A stretch of DNA of 64,000 nt from JADLDB01 sp040755835. Its GTDB lineage: Bacteria > Myxococcota > Myxococcia > Myxococcales > Myxococcaceae. Position 1 is the first letter of the stretch, and each line of letters starts with the position of its first letter. This document shows, piece after piece, positions 25,685 to 33,707 of the stretch. The notes under the pieces were generated by a model. The model was not told the origin of the DNA. It worked only from the letters and a program-made list of their open reading frames with translations, and ran no database searches. The position numbers were made by a program, and so were the translations under genes. The stretch is from assembly GCA_040755835.1 (NCBI GenBank), contig JBFMAB010000006.1, positions 1-64,000 on the forward strand, read 5' to 3'.

Positions 25685-27642
25685 GGTTTCTCGCGCTCGA
25701 GCGCCTCGAGCACATCCAGCTCGGTCAGAATACCTTTTCGGATCAGCGCGCGCGCGACGCCGGTGATCAGCTTCGACGGCGCGAGCGTCTCGAGCTCGCC
25801 GGTCCAGAGATCCGCCGCCCCTTCGCCGGGCGCCGCGGCGTCGGAGGCGTCACCGCGGAGCCAGTCGGGGAACTCAAACCCCGCCGCCTTCGCGGCCGCC
25901 GGCGTACGGGGTGCCGGTTTCTCCGCGTCGGGCTTCAACTCCGACGCCCTCGCTTCCGGCGCGGGCGGCTTCACCTCCGCTGGCTTCGCAACGAGTGGCT
26001 TCGCGGCCGGCGCCTTCGCCTCCGTGGCCTTCGCGGACGCCGGCTTCACGTCCGCCTGTTTCGACGCCGCGGGCGGGGGGTCGGCCGTTGCCTCGACTCC
26101 CTCCACTTCCGCCGGCTTCACCAGCGAGGGCTTCGCGTCAGCCTTCGCCTTGACGGGCTTCACCTCCGCTGGCTTCGCAGCCGCGGGCTTCGAGTCAGTC
26201 CTCTCCTCGACGGGCTTCGCCTCCGCCGGCTTCGCCTCAGGTGGCCTGGGCTCCGCCGTCTTCACGGCCGCCTTCGCGGCTGTCGCCTTCGATTCGGCGG
26301 GCTTCGCGGGCGCCTTCACGTCGGCGACCTTCGCCGCCGCCGGAGAGTCCTTCGGCGCTGGCGGTTTCAAGTCGCTGCCCACCTTCGGTGTGGCGGCCCC
26401 CTTCGTCGTCGGGGCCGGCCTCGCGGCAGGAGGGGACGCCGCCGGCGGCGACGCGGCGAACGACGGCGGCGCCGCGGCGAACGACGGCGGCGCCGCGGCG
26501 AACGACGGCGGCGCCGCGTCGGCCGGCGCCACCGGCTCGTCCGGCGAGATGAACAACGACTCCAGGACGGACGGCCCGGAGTTGTGCGCCGGGCCGACCC
26601 CGTCGCCCCGGAGCGGCGGCACCGGCTCCCCATCGGGCACCCCTTCGAGGAACTCCGACACGAGCGGCGCTTCGTTCTCCTCGGTGACGTCAGGCTCCAT
26701 CGTGACCGCGACCGGCGCCACCGCCGGCGGCGGCGCGATGGGCGCCGGGCTGGGCGACGCGAGGCGCGCTTCGAAGAAGAGCTCCTCCTCGCCGTCCTCG
26801 GCCTCGGGCGCCAGCGCGGCCCCGGTCGTCAGCGCGAGCACCTCGCCGGAGGTGTCCCTGTTGTCCTGCGCGTCGAGCGACGAGGTGAGCTCGAAGAGCC
26901 CTGAAGGCCCGGACGGTCCGGGCGCGGGCTCCGCGGTACCGCCGTCGACGGACGGCTCGAACGTCCCCGACGGCGCGCTCGGCGCCGCCGGCGAAGACTC
27001 GAGGGACGAGGTGAGGTCGAACTCGCCCGACGGCGTCGGAGATGGCGGGGCGCCGCCGAGATCGAGATCGCCGAACAGGCCGCTCACGGTCGGCGGCGCA
27101 GCCGGGAGCGGGCCCTCGCCCTCGAGGTCGAACGCATCGAAGAGCTCGCCGGCGGACGGCGAGCTCCCCACGGCGCCGATTGGCGGCGCGACGTCGGGGA
27201 GCTCCACCGGCGGCGCCCCCGGGAACTCGCCGAGCAGCGCACCGTGCAGCGCGTCGATCTCGTCGGCCGCGGCCACGAACACGTTCACCTGCGGCCAGGT
27301 CTCCTGCAGCGCACGCACCGCGTCCCCATCGGAGAGGTCCGCCATGGCGATCGACAGCGCCGTCCCGTCGACGCGGATCGGCACCAGGCGATGCGCCCGC
27401 TGAAAATCGAGCGGCACCGCCTCCAGCACGGCCGTCGGCAGCGGCGGGAGCGCGGTGTACGGCACGCCGTACTGCTGGGCGAGCGCCTGCGCGAGCTGCG
27501 CAGGCGTCAGCTTGCCCGCCGCCACGAGGATGTCCCCCAGGCGCGTGGGCTCGCCAGCGCTCTGGTCGGCCAGCGCCTCGGCGATGTCACCGGGCCCCAC
27601 CATTCCCGATGACAGCAGGATCTCGCCGAGCTTCCTCCGCAT
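25681..27642 (-). CDS. MshEN (GspE N-terminal)-type c-di-GMP-binding-like protein with long Lys/Ala/Pro repeat region
   Basis: A 653-residue protein without membrane helix. Residues 4-58 hold the two-part MshEN pattern: KLGEILLSSGMVGPGDIAEA then RLGDILVAAGKLTPAQLAQA, each ending in Q. The GspE_N fold continues to about 140. No ATPase domain is present. Residues about 150-390 are acidic and Pro-rich; about 390-600 are Lys/Ala/Pro repeats (KPAEVKP, AAPPSFA). The last 30 residues (ALIRKGILTELDVLEALE) resemble the C-terminus of the neighbouring MshEN gene. Known MshEN domains bind cyclic di-GMP through such motifs. Role in the peptide-importer operon is unknown. Confidence 0.7.
   Translation of the reverse strand: MRRKLGEILLSSGMVGPGDIAEALADQSAGEPTRLGDILVAAGKLTPAQLAQALAQQYGVPYTALPPLPTAVLEAVPLDFQRAHRLVPIRVDGTALSIAMADLSDGDAVRALQETWPQVNVFVAAADEIDALHGALLGEFPGAPPVELPDVAPPIGAVGSSPSAGELFDAFDLEGEGPLPAAPPTVSGLFGDLDLGGAPPSPTPSGEFDLTSSLESSPAAPSAPSGTFEPSVDGGTAEPAPGPSGPSGLFELTSSLDAQDNRDTSGEVLALTTGAALAPEAEDGEEELFFEARLASPSPAPIAPPPAVAPVAVTMEPDVTEENEAPLVSEFLEGVPDGEPVPPLRGDGVGPAHNSGPSVLESLFISPDEPVAPADAAPPSFAAAPPSFAAAPPSFAASPPAASPPAARPAPTTKGAATPKVGSDLKPPAPKDSPAAAKVADVKAPAKPAESKATAAKAAVKTAEPRPPEAKPAEAKPVEERTDSKPAAAKPAEVKPVKAKADAKPSLVKPAEVEGVEATADPPPAASKQADVKPASAKATEAKAPAAKPLVAKPAEVKPPAPEARASELKPDAEKPAPRTPAAAKAAGFEFPDWLRGDASDAAAPGEGAADLWTGELETLAPSKLITGVARALIRKGILTELDVLEALEREKP
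26453..26515. repeat. 21-bp tandem repeat, three identical copies
   Basis: Three identical 21-bp units at 26453-26473, 26474-26494 and 26495-26515 inside the MshEN-like gene. On the minus strand they encode repeated SFAAAPP heptapeptides in the flexible region. Perfect identity suggests recent expansion by slippage or recombination. Confidence 0.9.
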
Positions 27643-27660
27643 CGACCACCTCGCCGCCGG

Positions 27661-28419
27661 CTAGCGGCGCACCTTCGCCAGGTACTCCTCGCGGGTGAAT
27701 ACGCCCTTCTCGATCAGGAGCTCGACCATGCCCTTGAGCGCGGCGACTTCCTTGCGCTGGGCGTCTTCGATCGCACGGAGCAGCTCGGACGGGGAGCGCC
27801 CGGTCAGCGACGCAGGCAGTTCGCCTCCGCGCGGCGCAGCACCCGAGGCAGGGCTCGACGAGCCCGTCGCGCGCCGCTCGGCCTGGCGGCGCTTCGCGAT
27901 CTCCTCCGTGGACCTGACGACCGTGTTCCCGTGCGCGTCGATCATCTTGAAGCTGCCTTCGACGTCGCTGCCGATCTCCGCCTCGCCCTCGTAGAAGCGG
28001 GTAAAGGCCCGCGCGATCGCCTGGCGGCCCGCGAGCTGCGGAACGATGCGGCACCGCGACACCGAGCGCAGCGTGTCGAGCTGCTTGATGTTCTGCGGCT
28101 CCGCCATCGCCACCACCAGCGTCTTGCCTTCGTCGCGCAGCTGCAGCGGCAGCGCCACCAGGTCGCGCGCCACGTCGGGCGGAACCTTCGAGCGCACGTG
28201 CGGCGGGATCCCCTGCACCGTCTCCAGGTTCACCGCCGGCAGGCTGAGCTGCTTCGACAGCGCCTTCACCAGCATCTCCTCGGTGAGGATGTTCATCCGC
28301 ACGAGGATCTCACCGAGCTTCCCGCCCCAGCGCTGCTGCTCCCCCAGCGCCGCTTTCAGCTGGCTCTCGGTGATGACTTTCGCTTTGACGAGGAGGTCGC
28401 CGAGACGGATGGCAGGCAT
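27661..28419 (-). CDS. MshEN (GspE N-terminal)-type c-di-GMP-binding-like protein
   Basis: A 252-residue soluble protein. The N-terminal MshEN motif pair is textbook: RLGDLLVKAKVITESQLKAA ending in EQ, a five-residue spacer, then KLGEILVRMNILTEEMLVKA ending in KQ. The GspE_N fold extends to about 145. A linker and a C-terminal helix (GMVELLIEKGVFTREEYLAK) follow; there is no Walker motif. In T2SS ATPases this domain binds cyclic di-GMP, so this is probably a stand-alone receptor. The start is ambiguous: the ATG at 28419 begins the domain, while a GTG at 28449 overlapping the oppC stop has a better AAGG site and would add ten residues. Confidence 0.75.
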   Translation of the reverse strand: MPAIRLGDLLVKAKVITESQLKAALGEQQRWGGKLGEILVRMNILTEEMLVKALSKQLSLPAVNLETVQGIPPHVRSKVPPDVARDLVALPLQLRDEGKTLVVAMAEPQNIKQLDTLRSVSRCRIVPQLAGRQAIARAFTRFYEGEAEIGSDVEGSFKMIDAHGNTVVRSTEEIAKRRQAERRATGSSSPASGAAPRGGELPASLTGRSPSELLRAIEDAQRKEVAALKGMVELLIEKGVFTREEYLAKVRR

Positions 28420-28441
28420 GAGCGCCCGTGATTCTAGCGAC

Positions 28442-29428
28442 TTAGGCACCGCCGTCGACCTTTCGCCGCACGGCCTCTCCCAGCGCGTTCACCGAGAGGA
28501 CCGTCAGCGCGATGCAGGTGCCCGGAAACACGGCGAGCCACCACGCGCCGGGGTGAACGAGGGTGCGATGCGCCTGGGTGAGCAGCTCGCCCCAACTGGC
28601 CGTCGGAGGCGCCACGCCGAGGCCGAGGAAGGACAGCGCCGTCTCAAGCAGCACCGCCGCGGCCACGCCGAAGGTGCCGGTGACGAGCACCGGCCCGAGC
28701 GCGTTCGGCAACAGGTGCCGCACGATGATCCGCGGCGTCCCGGCGCCCATCGCGCGCGCGGCGAGCACGAAGTCCAGCGTCTTCAGCTTCAGCACCTCGG
28801 CGCGCACCAGCCGCGCGACGTCCGTCCACCGGGTGAGGCCGAGCGCCAGCACGAGCGGCCACAGCGACTGCGTCCGCAGCACCGACAGGAGCGCGATGAG
28901 GAAGAAGACGAGCGGGAAGGTGGTCATCACCTCGAGCACGCGCGAGATGAGCGCATCCACCGCGCCGCCGAGGTAGCCCGACAGGCCGCCGAGCAGCATG
29001 CCCACGCCCACCGCGATGAGGACGGTGAAGAAGGCGATGAAGAGGCTCACACGCGCGCCGTGCACCAACCGCGCGAAGACGTCGCGGCCGACCTCGTCCG
29101 TGCCAAGCCAGTGCGCCTCGTCGGGTGCCCACGGCGGCGGGCCGTCGCGCAGCTCGCCCGTCGCGGCGACCGTCTGCGCCGGCCCGTAGGGGATCGGCGT
29201 GCGCACCATCCACTCCGCCAGGGGCCCCAGCGTCGCCTGGCTCCGTCCGCGCAGCGCCGGCGGGCGCGTCAGGCACGGCAGGATGAATGTCTGCCCGTCC
29301 ACGCGCACGGCGAGCGGGAGATCGGAAGCGATGAGATCCGCGCCCAGCGCCGCGCCCACGAGGAGCGCCAGCGCCACGACGGCGGGCCGCGCAGCGCGGT
29401 CGGCCCACAGCGCGCGCAAGGCCTTCAC
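28442..29428 (-). CDS. oppC: Oligopeptide/dipeptide ABC transporter permease (OppC-like)
   Basis: A 328-residue permease with an N-terminal helix, a long periplasmic segment (about 35-115), HWLGTDEVGRDVFARLVHGA, and five further helices. The EAA cytoplasmic loop that docks to the ATPases reads LDFVLAARAMGAGTPRIIVR (about 222-241). The GTG start overlaps the oppB stop as GTGA. It forms a heterodimeric channel with OppB. Confidence 0.9.
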   Translation of the reverse strand: MKALRALWADRAARPAVVALALLVGAALGADLIASDLPLAVRVDGQTFILPCLTRPPALRGRSQATLGPLAEWMVRTPIPYGPAQTVAATGELRDGPPPWAPDEAHWLGTDEVGRDVFARLVHGARVSLFIAFFTVLIAVGVGMLLGGLSGYLGGAVDALISRVLEVMTTFPLVFFLIALLSVLRTQSLWPLVLALGLTRWTDVARLVRAEVLKLKTLDFVLAARAMGAGTPRIIVRHLLPNALGPVLVTGTFGVAAAVLLETALSFLGLGVAPPTASWGELLTQAHRTLVHPGAWWLAVFPGTCIALTVLSVNALGEAVRRKVDGGA

Positions 29429-30378
29429 GACGCCTCCTCCACGCGGATCCGGGGATCGATGAAGCCGTACGCGACGTCCACCGCCAGCATCGACGCGAGC
29501 GTGGCGAGCGCCATCACCGTCGCGACGCCCATCACCGTGGGGTAGTCGCGCGTGCCGACCGAGTCGAAGGCGAGCAGCCCCATGCCGGGGATGCCGAAGA
29601 CGCGCTCGATGACGACGCTGCCGCCGAGCACGTGCGGGAGGTTGAAGCCCAGCAGCGTCACCACCGGGAGCAGCGAATTGCGCAGCGCGTGCCGCCACAC
29701 CACCCGCCGCTCGGGGATGCCGCGCGCCCGCGCCGCCTTCACGTAGTCCTGCGCGAGCGCGTCCTGCATGGCCGCCCGCACCTGCCGCGTGGCGATGGCG
29801 AGCGTGGGGTACGAAAGGCACACCACCGGCAGCACGAGGTGCCAGGCGAGATCGAGCGCCCCCCCGTCCCCCAGCCCCTGCATCGGGAAGACGTCCAGCG
29901 CGCGCGGGTTCGACAGCGTCGACAGCAACAGCACCGCCACCCAGAACGTCGGCACGCCCCACACCACGGTGAGGCCGGCGGACAGCGCGCGCGCGAGCGC
30001 CGTCTTGCGCGTGGCGAGGAAGACGCCGAGCGGCACCGCGAGGCCGAAGCCGAACAGCACCGCGAGGCCCGACACGAGCGCGGTGCGCGGCAGCGCCTCC
30101 GCCAGCTTCTCCCGCACCGGGCGTTGGTCGATCAAGGAGCGTCCGAAGTCGAGCTGCACCGTGCGCCCGAGCCAGCGCGCGTACTGCACCGGCAGCGGCG
30201 CATCGAGCCCCTTCTCGGCCCGCACGCGCGCGAGATCGGCCTGGCTCGGGCCGACGGTCTCCTGGTCGAGCTGCAGCGGGTCGCCGGGCGCGAGGTGCGC
30301 GACCGCGAAGGTGAGCAGCGTGATGCCGAGGAAGGTCGGCACCATCAACGCGAGGCGGCGGAGCAGGTACCGGCGCAC
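29425..30378 (-). CDS. oppB: Oligopeptide/dipeptide ABC transporter permease (OppB-like)
   Basis: A 317-residue permease with six predicted helices. It starts MRRYLLRRLALMVPTFLGIT, typical of the family, and contains the EAA loop AQDYVKAARARGIPERRVVW (about 205-224) and the end motif VAYGFIDPRIRVE. It begins 4 nt after the stop of the binding lipoprotein and overlaps oppC. Together they form the membrane channel. Confidence 0.92.
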   Translation of the reverse strand: MRRYLLRRLALMVPTFLGITLLTFAVAHLAPGDPLQLDQETVGPSQADLARVRAEKGLDAPLPVQYARWLGRTVQLDFGRSLIDQRPVREKLAEALPRTALVSGLAVLFGFGLAVPLGVFLATRKTALARALSAGLTVVWGVPTFWVAVLLLSTLSNPRALDVFPMQGLGDGGALDLAWHLVLPVVCLSYPTLAIATRQVRAAMQDALAQDYVKAARARGIPERRVVWRHALRNSLLPVVTLLGFNLPHVLGGSVVIERVFGIPGMGLLAFDSVGTRDYPTVMGVATVMALATLASMLAVDVAYGFIDPRIRVEEAS

Positions 30379-30382
30379 GTCG

Positions 30383-32071
30383 TCACTCCGCGAGCCACAC
30401 GTCCTGCAGGCGGTACCAGGCGATCGACGGCTCCAGCCCGTGCACGCGCGTCTTCACCGCGTCGAGCTGCGGCCGCAGCGACAGGAACAGGTAGACCTGG
30501 TCGTCGAAGAGCTTCCGGTGGACCTGCCGCTCCAGCGCGGCGCGGGCGCCGGGGTCGAACTCGGTGCGGATCTTCTCCAGCAGCGCGTCCACGTCGGGGT
30601 TCTGGTAGCCCACCGAGTTGCTGCCGGCCGCGGCCTGCGACGAGTGGAAGAGCTGGTAGAGGTCCTGCACCGCGTCGGCGCTGGACCAGCTCATCGCGAT
30701 GACGTCGAAGTCGCGGCTGCGGACGCGGCTCGAGTACGCGCCGGGATCGATGCGCTCGATGTCGGCCTCGATGCCCGAGCGCCGCAGCGCCTCCTGGTAC
30801 AGCGGCAACAGCTTCCCCAGCTTCACCGAGTAGGTGGTGCTGAGGAACGTGAAGCGCAGCGGCTGGCCGTCGCGATCGCGCACCCCGTCGCCGTCCGTGT
30901 CCTTCCACCCGGCCTCGTCGAGCAGCGCGCGCCCCGCCTCCTCGTCGGTAGGCAGCGGCGTGACGGTCGGATCGCAGCTCGGCGACGACGGGTAGTACGG
31001 ACAGGTGGTCGGCGGCTCGAGCCCGAGATCGACCAGCCGTGCCACCTGGTCGCGCGGGTACAGCAGCGCCAACGCCCGGCGGATGCGCGCGTCGGCGAAG
31101 AAGGCCTTGCGCTCGTTCCAGCCGATCCACGTGTACGTGTTTTCGAGGAAGGCCGAGCGGTGGTAGCCGGTGATCGCCCAGCGGTTGGCCTCCACCGGCG
31201 CCTCGACGGCGCGCCACACCGTCGGCGGGATGCGCGTCATCAGATCGAATTCGCCGCGCTCCCACAGCTGGGCGGCGACGGTCTCGTCCTTCACGAAGCG
31301 CACCACCACGCGATCGAGCCAGGCCTTCTGGCCCCAGTAGTCCTCGTTGCGGACGAAAGACATCGACGCGCCGGGCTCCCAGCGCTCGAAGCGGAACGGG
31401 CCGGTGCCGATCGGCGCGCGGTGAATGGGTAGCGTGTCGAAGTCCCCCGCCAGCGCCTTTGCGGGTATCGCGGGGATCGCGCCGAGGAAGGTGCGGCTCG
31501 CGAGGAAGTAGGGGCGCTTCCACTTCACCACCAGCGTGAGGTCGTCCTTCGCCGTCACCGACTCGAGGTCGGCGAGGTAGCTCCGGACCGCGGCGGTGGC
31601 GTTCTTCGGGTTCTGCACCACGTCCACCACGGCCTTCATGTCGCGCGCGGTGAAAGGCGAGCCGTCGTGGAACTTCACGCCGGCGCGCAAGTGCACCGTG
31701 AGGACGAGGTGGTCCTCGCTCTCGTCCCAGGACTCGGCGAGCACGGGCAGCAGCGGGCCGGCCGGCTGGCGGGGATCGACGCGCGCGAGCGTCTCGTAGA
31801 TCGGCCCCACGGTGAGGCGCACCATCGTGCCTTCGGCCATCTGATCGTGGAGGCGCGTGAGGCCCGACGGCTCGACGTTGGTGCGCAGCGTGAAGGTGCC
31901 GCCCGCCTTCGGCTGCGCGCCCGGCGGCGTCGCGGGCAGCGAGCCCGACAGCCACGCGGTGGTGGGCACCGGCCCGGGCGGCCCGGCGTCGACGAAGGCG
32001 TCGGCCGGCTTGCGGCACGCCGTCGCCGAGAAGGCGAAGGCCAGAAGGAGTGCGAGGAGCAGCGCGCGCAT
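30383..32071 (-). CDS. oppA: Peptide-binding lipoprotein of an ABC importer (SBP_bac_5, OppA/DppA-like)
   Basis: A 562-residue family-5 solute-binding lipoprotein. The signal peptide MRALLLALLLAFAFSATAC gives lipidated Cys19. The family core is visible (LPVLAESWDESEDHLVLTVHLRAGVKFHDGSPFTARD, then GTGPFRFERW and LALLYPRDQVARLVDLGL). It delivers peptides or similar ligands to the OppB/OppC channel. This is the first gene of the operon. A strong hairpin terminator lies between it and the upstream unknown gene, so its promoter must lie in the short 32072-32128 interval or be weak read-through. Confidence 0.9.
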   Translation of the reverse strand: MRALLLALLLAFAFSATACRKPADAFVDAGPPGPVPTTAWLSGSLPATPPGAQPKAGGTFTLRTNVEPSGLTRLHDQMAEGTMVRLTVGPIYETLARVDPRQPAGPLLPVLAESWDESEDHLVLTVHLRAGVKFHDGSPFTARDMKAVVDVVQNPKNATAAVRSYLADLESVTAKDDLTLVVKWKRPYFLASRTFLGAIPAIPAKALAGDFDTLPIHRAPIGTGPFRFERWEPGASMSFVRNEDYWGQKAWLDRVVVRFVKDETVAAQLWERGEFDLMTRIPPTVWRAVEAPVEANRWAITGYHRSAFLENTYTWIGWNERKAFFADARIRRALALLYPRDQVARLVDLGLEPPTTCPYYPSSPSCDPTVTPLPTDEEAGRALLDEAGWKDTDGDGVRDRDGQPLRFTFLSTTYSVKLGKLLPLYQEALRRSGIEADIERIDPGAYSSRVRSRDFDVIAMSWSSADAVQDLYQLFHSSQAAAGSNSVGYQNPDVDALLEKIRTEFDPGARAALERQVHRKLFDDQVYLFLSLRPQLDAVKTRVHGLEPSIAWYRLQDVWLAE

Positions 32072-32128
32072 CGGAGGAGGCCTCGAGCCTCGCGCGGAAT
32101 GCGCCGCACATCCACTCCCGAAGAACTC

Positions 32129-32163
32129 GGGCGATCCCGATGCGCGTGGCCTCGGGATCGCCC
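32129..32163 (-). terminator. Hairpin terminator after the 32172-33038 gene
   Basis: A perfect 12-bp stem (GGGCGATCCCGA at 32129-32140 with its complement at 32152-32163) and an 11-nt loop, extendable by one pair outside. On the minus strand it starts 9 nt after the stop of the unknown gene and is followed by GAGTTCTTC, a weak U-rich stretch. It separates that gene from the importer operon. Confidence 0.6.
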
Positions 32164-32171
32164 GGCGCGCC

Positions 32172-33038
32172 TCAGCCCTCGCTCAAGCCGCCGACCGTCA
32201 CCGTCCCCCCGGCGTACGCGCCGACGCCCAGCGCCGCGCCCGCCCCCGCCGAGACGCGCACCTGCTGCTTGTCCACGTCGTAGCCCGCCTCCGCGTTCGC
32301 CATCGCGCCGAGGCCGATCACCCCGCCCGCCCGGCCGGCGACGCCCGCGCCCTTGCCCTGCGCGTCCGTCACCGCGAAGCGCTCCTCCCCGCCGCCCCGC
32401 ACGCCGACGAAGAGCTCGGCCTCGCCGCCGGTGACGGTGCCCGCCTGCGCGCCCAGCTTCGCCGCCGCCCCCCACAGGCCCTCGACGGACGAGTCGTGCT
32501 CGAGCTTCCGCCCGCCCCCGAGGTCGGCCTGCCGGGCGGTCTCCTCGCGCACCACCGCGCCCGCGCGCACGCCGGCCTGGAAGCCCGTCACCGTGCCGGC
32601 GTACACCGAGCCCTTCGCCTCCACGCCCAGCTGCGCCACCGAGCGGCGCCGCGCGCCGTCGGCGTCGACGCTCGCCCGCTCCTCGCGCGCGCCCACGAAG
32701 ACATCGCCGCCGGCGCTCACCACCGACTGGCCCTTCTGCGCGAAGCCGTGGGCCTCGAAGCCGGCGAAGTCGCGATCGCCGGTCGACCGGCCCGCCGACT
32801 CGACGCTGGTGAGGCTGCGCCCGCCGGTGACGCTCGTCTCCTTCGCCGCGCGGCCGGCGCGCTTCGCGCCGGCGTCGTACAGGCCCGCCGGCACGTCGAA
32901 GGCGTCGCGCGACACCACCGGCGCCGGCGCGCGCTGCTTCACCTGCTGCGCGGTGCGCTGCGCCCGCTGCTCCACGCGACGCTCCGCCTCCTTCGCCACC
33001 TGCGCCGCCTGCTTCACCATCGAGCTGATCCGGGGCAT
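32172..33038 (-). CDS. Hypothetical protein with coiled-coil N-terminus and Gly/Ala/Val-rich repeats
   Basis: A 288-residue protein I do not recognise. The N-terminus (residues 8-40, VKQAAQVAKEAERRVEQRAQ) is a highly charged helix or coiled coil. From about residue 100 the sequence consists of alternating Gly/Ala/Val-rich beta-like segments with recurring AGTVTGxxA and GVxAG motifs (SVYAGTVTGFQAGVRAGAVV; KLGAQAGTVTGGEAELFVGV; GAYAGGTVTVGGL). No signal peptide or cysteine is visible. The pattern recalls glycine-rich beta-repeat regions of secreted or polymorphic-toxin-like proteins, but no toxin domain is evident. A long inverted repeat lies just upstream of the ATG at 33038. Confidence 0.65.
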   Translation of the reverse strand: MPRISSMVKQAAQVAKEAERRVEQRAQRTAQQVKQRAPAPVVSRDAFDVPAGLYDAGAKRAGRAAKETSVTGGRSLTSVESAGRSTGDRDFAGFEAHGFAQKGQSVVSAGGDVFVGAREERASVDADGARRRSVAQLGVEAKGSVYAGTVTGFQAGVRAGAVVREETARQADLGGGRKLEHDSSVEGLWGAAAKLGAQAGTVTGGEAELFVGVRGGGEERFAVTDAQGKGAGVAGRAGGVIGLGAMANAEAGYDVDKQQVRVSAGAGAALGVGAYAGGTVTVGGLSEG

Positions 33039-33047
33039 GTGCGTTGC

Positions 33048-33090
33048 TCCTGTTCGATCTCGCGGCCTCGTTGCCGCTTCTCGAACAGGA
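33048..33090. promoter_or_regulatory. Long inverted repeat upstream of the unknown gene
   Basis: Ten-base arms TCCTGTTCGA (33048-33057) and its complement (33081-33090) enclose a nested hairpin GCGGC/GCCGC (33062-33066, 33073-33077). It begins 10 nt upstream of the ATG at 33038 and about 50 nt after the sigma-factor stop. It could be an operator, a leader hairpin or a terminator of the sigma gene; no U-tract follows. Confidence 0.55.
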
Positions 33091-33140
33091 CGCGCAGGCG
33101 CCGCCGAAACCGGCTCAACGCGCCCCCAAGACGCCTGAGA

Positions 33141-33680
33141 TCAGGTCTTTCCGAGTTCCCGAAACAGGAACGCCCGAGCCGTCTGCCAGGCGCGCTTCAC
33201 GGTGGCCACAGACGCGCCGGTGGCCTCGGCCACCTCCTCGTTGGTGAGGCCGCCGAAGTACTTGAGTTCGACGACCCGCGCCTGGCTGGCGTCCAGCGCC
33301 GCGAGCTTCTCGAGGGCCGCGTCGAGCGCCAGCACGTCGACGTCCACGCCGTCGAAGACGGGCTCCTCGTGGAGCTCCGGCGCCGCGCGCTTCGCCGCCC
33401 GCTTCTGCCGCGCGTGGTCGACGAGGATCCGCCGCATCGCCTGCGAGGCGATCGCGAAGAAGTGCGCGCGGTCGTTGAAGTCGACGCGCTGGCCCATCAG
33501 CTTGAGCCACGCCTCGTTCACCAGCGCGGTGGGTTGCAGTGTGTGATCGCCGCGCTCGCCGCGGAACTGGGCCGCCGCGATGCGCCTCAGGTGCTCGAAC
33601 ACGCGGAACAGCTCCTCGGAGGAGCCGCCCGCCTTCCACTGCTTCAGCAGCGCAGTCACGTCGGTCGCGTCTTCGCTCAT
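33141..33680 (-). CDS. ECF sigma factor of the kinase-linked (TIGR02999-like) type
   Basis: A 179-residue sigma factor. Its region 2 has the hallmark LQPTALVNEAWLKLMGQ and RRILVDHARQKRAAKR of the sigma-70 subgroup that accompanies Ser/Thr kinases in Acidobacteria, Planctomycetes and Myxococcota. Region 4 is LAALDASQARVVELKYFGGL followed by ATVKRAWQTARAFLFREL. No zinc-finger anti-sigma gene is next to it. Instead, a Ser/Thr kinase gene starts 27 nt away on the other strand, consistent with control by phosphorylation. Confidence 0.9.
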   Translation of the reverse strand: MSEDATDVTALLKQWKAGGSSEELFRVFEHLRRIAAAQFRGERGDHTLQPTALVNEAWLKLMGQRVDFNDRAHFFAIASQAMRRILVDHARQKRAAKRAAPELHEEPVFDGVDVDVLALDAALEKLAALDASQARVVELKYFGGLTNEEVAEATGASVATVKRAWQTARAFLFRELGKT

Positions 33681-33707
33681 GGCCAGGACCGGATACTCTC
33701 AGCCTCC

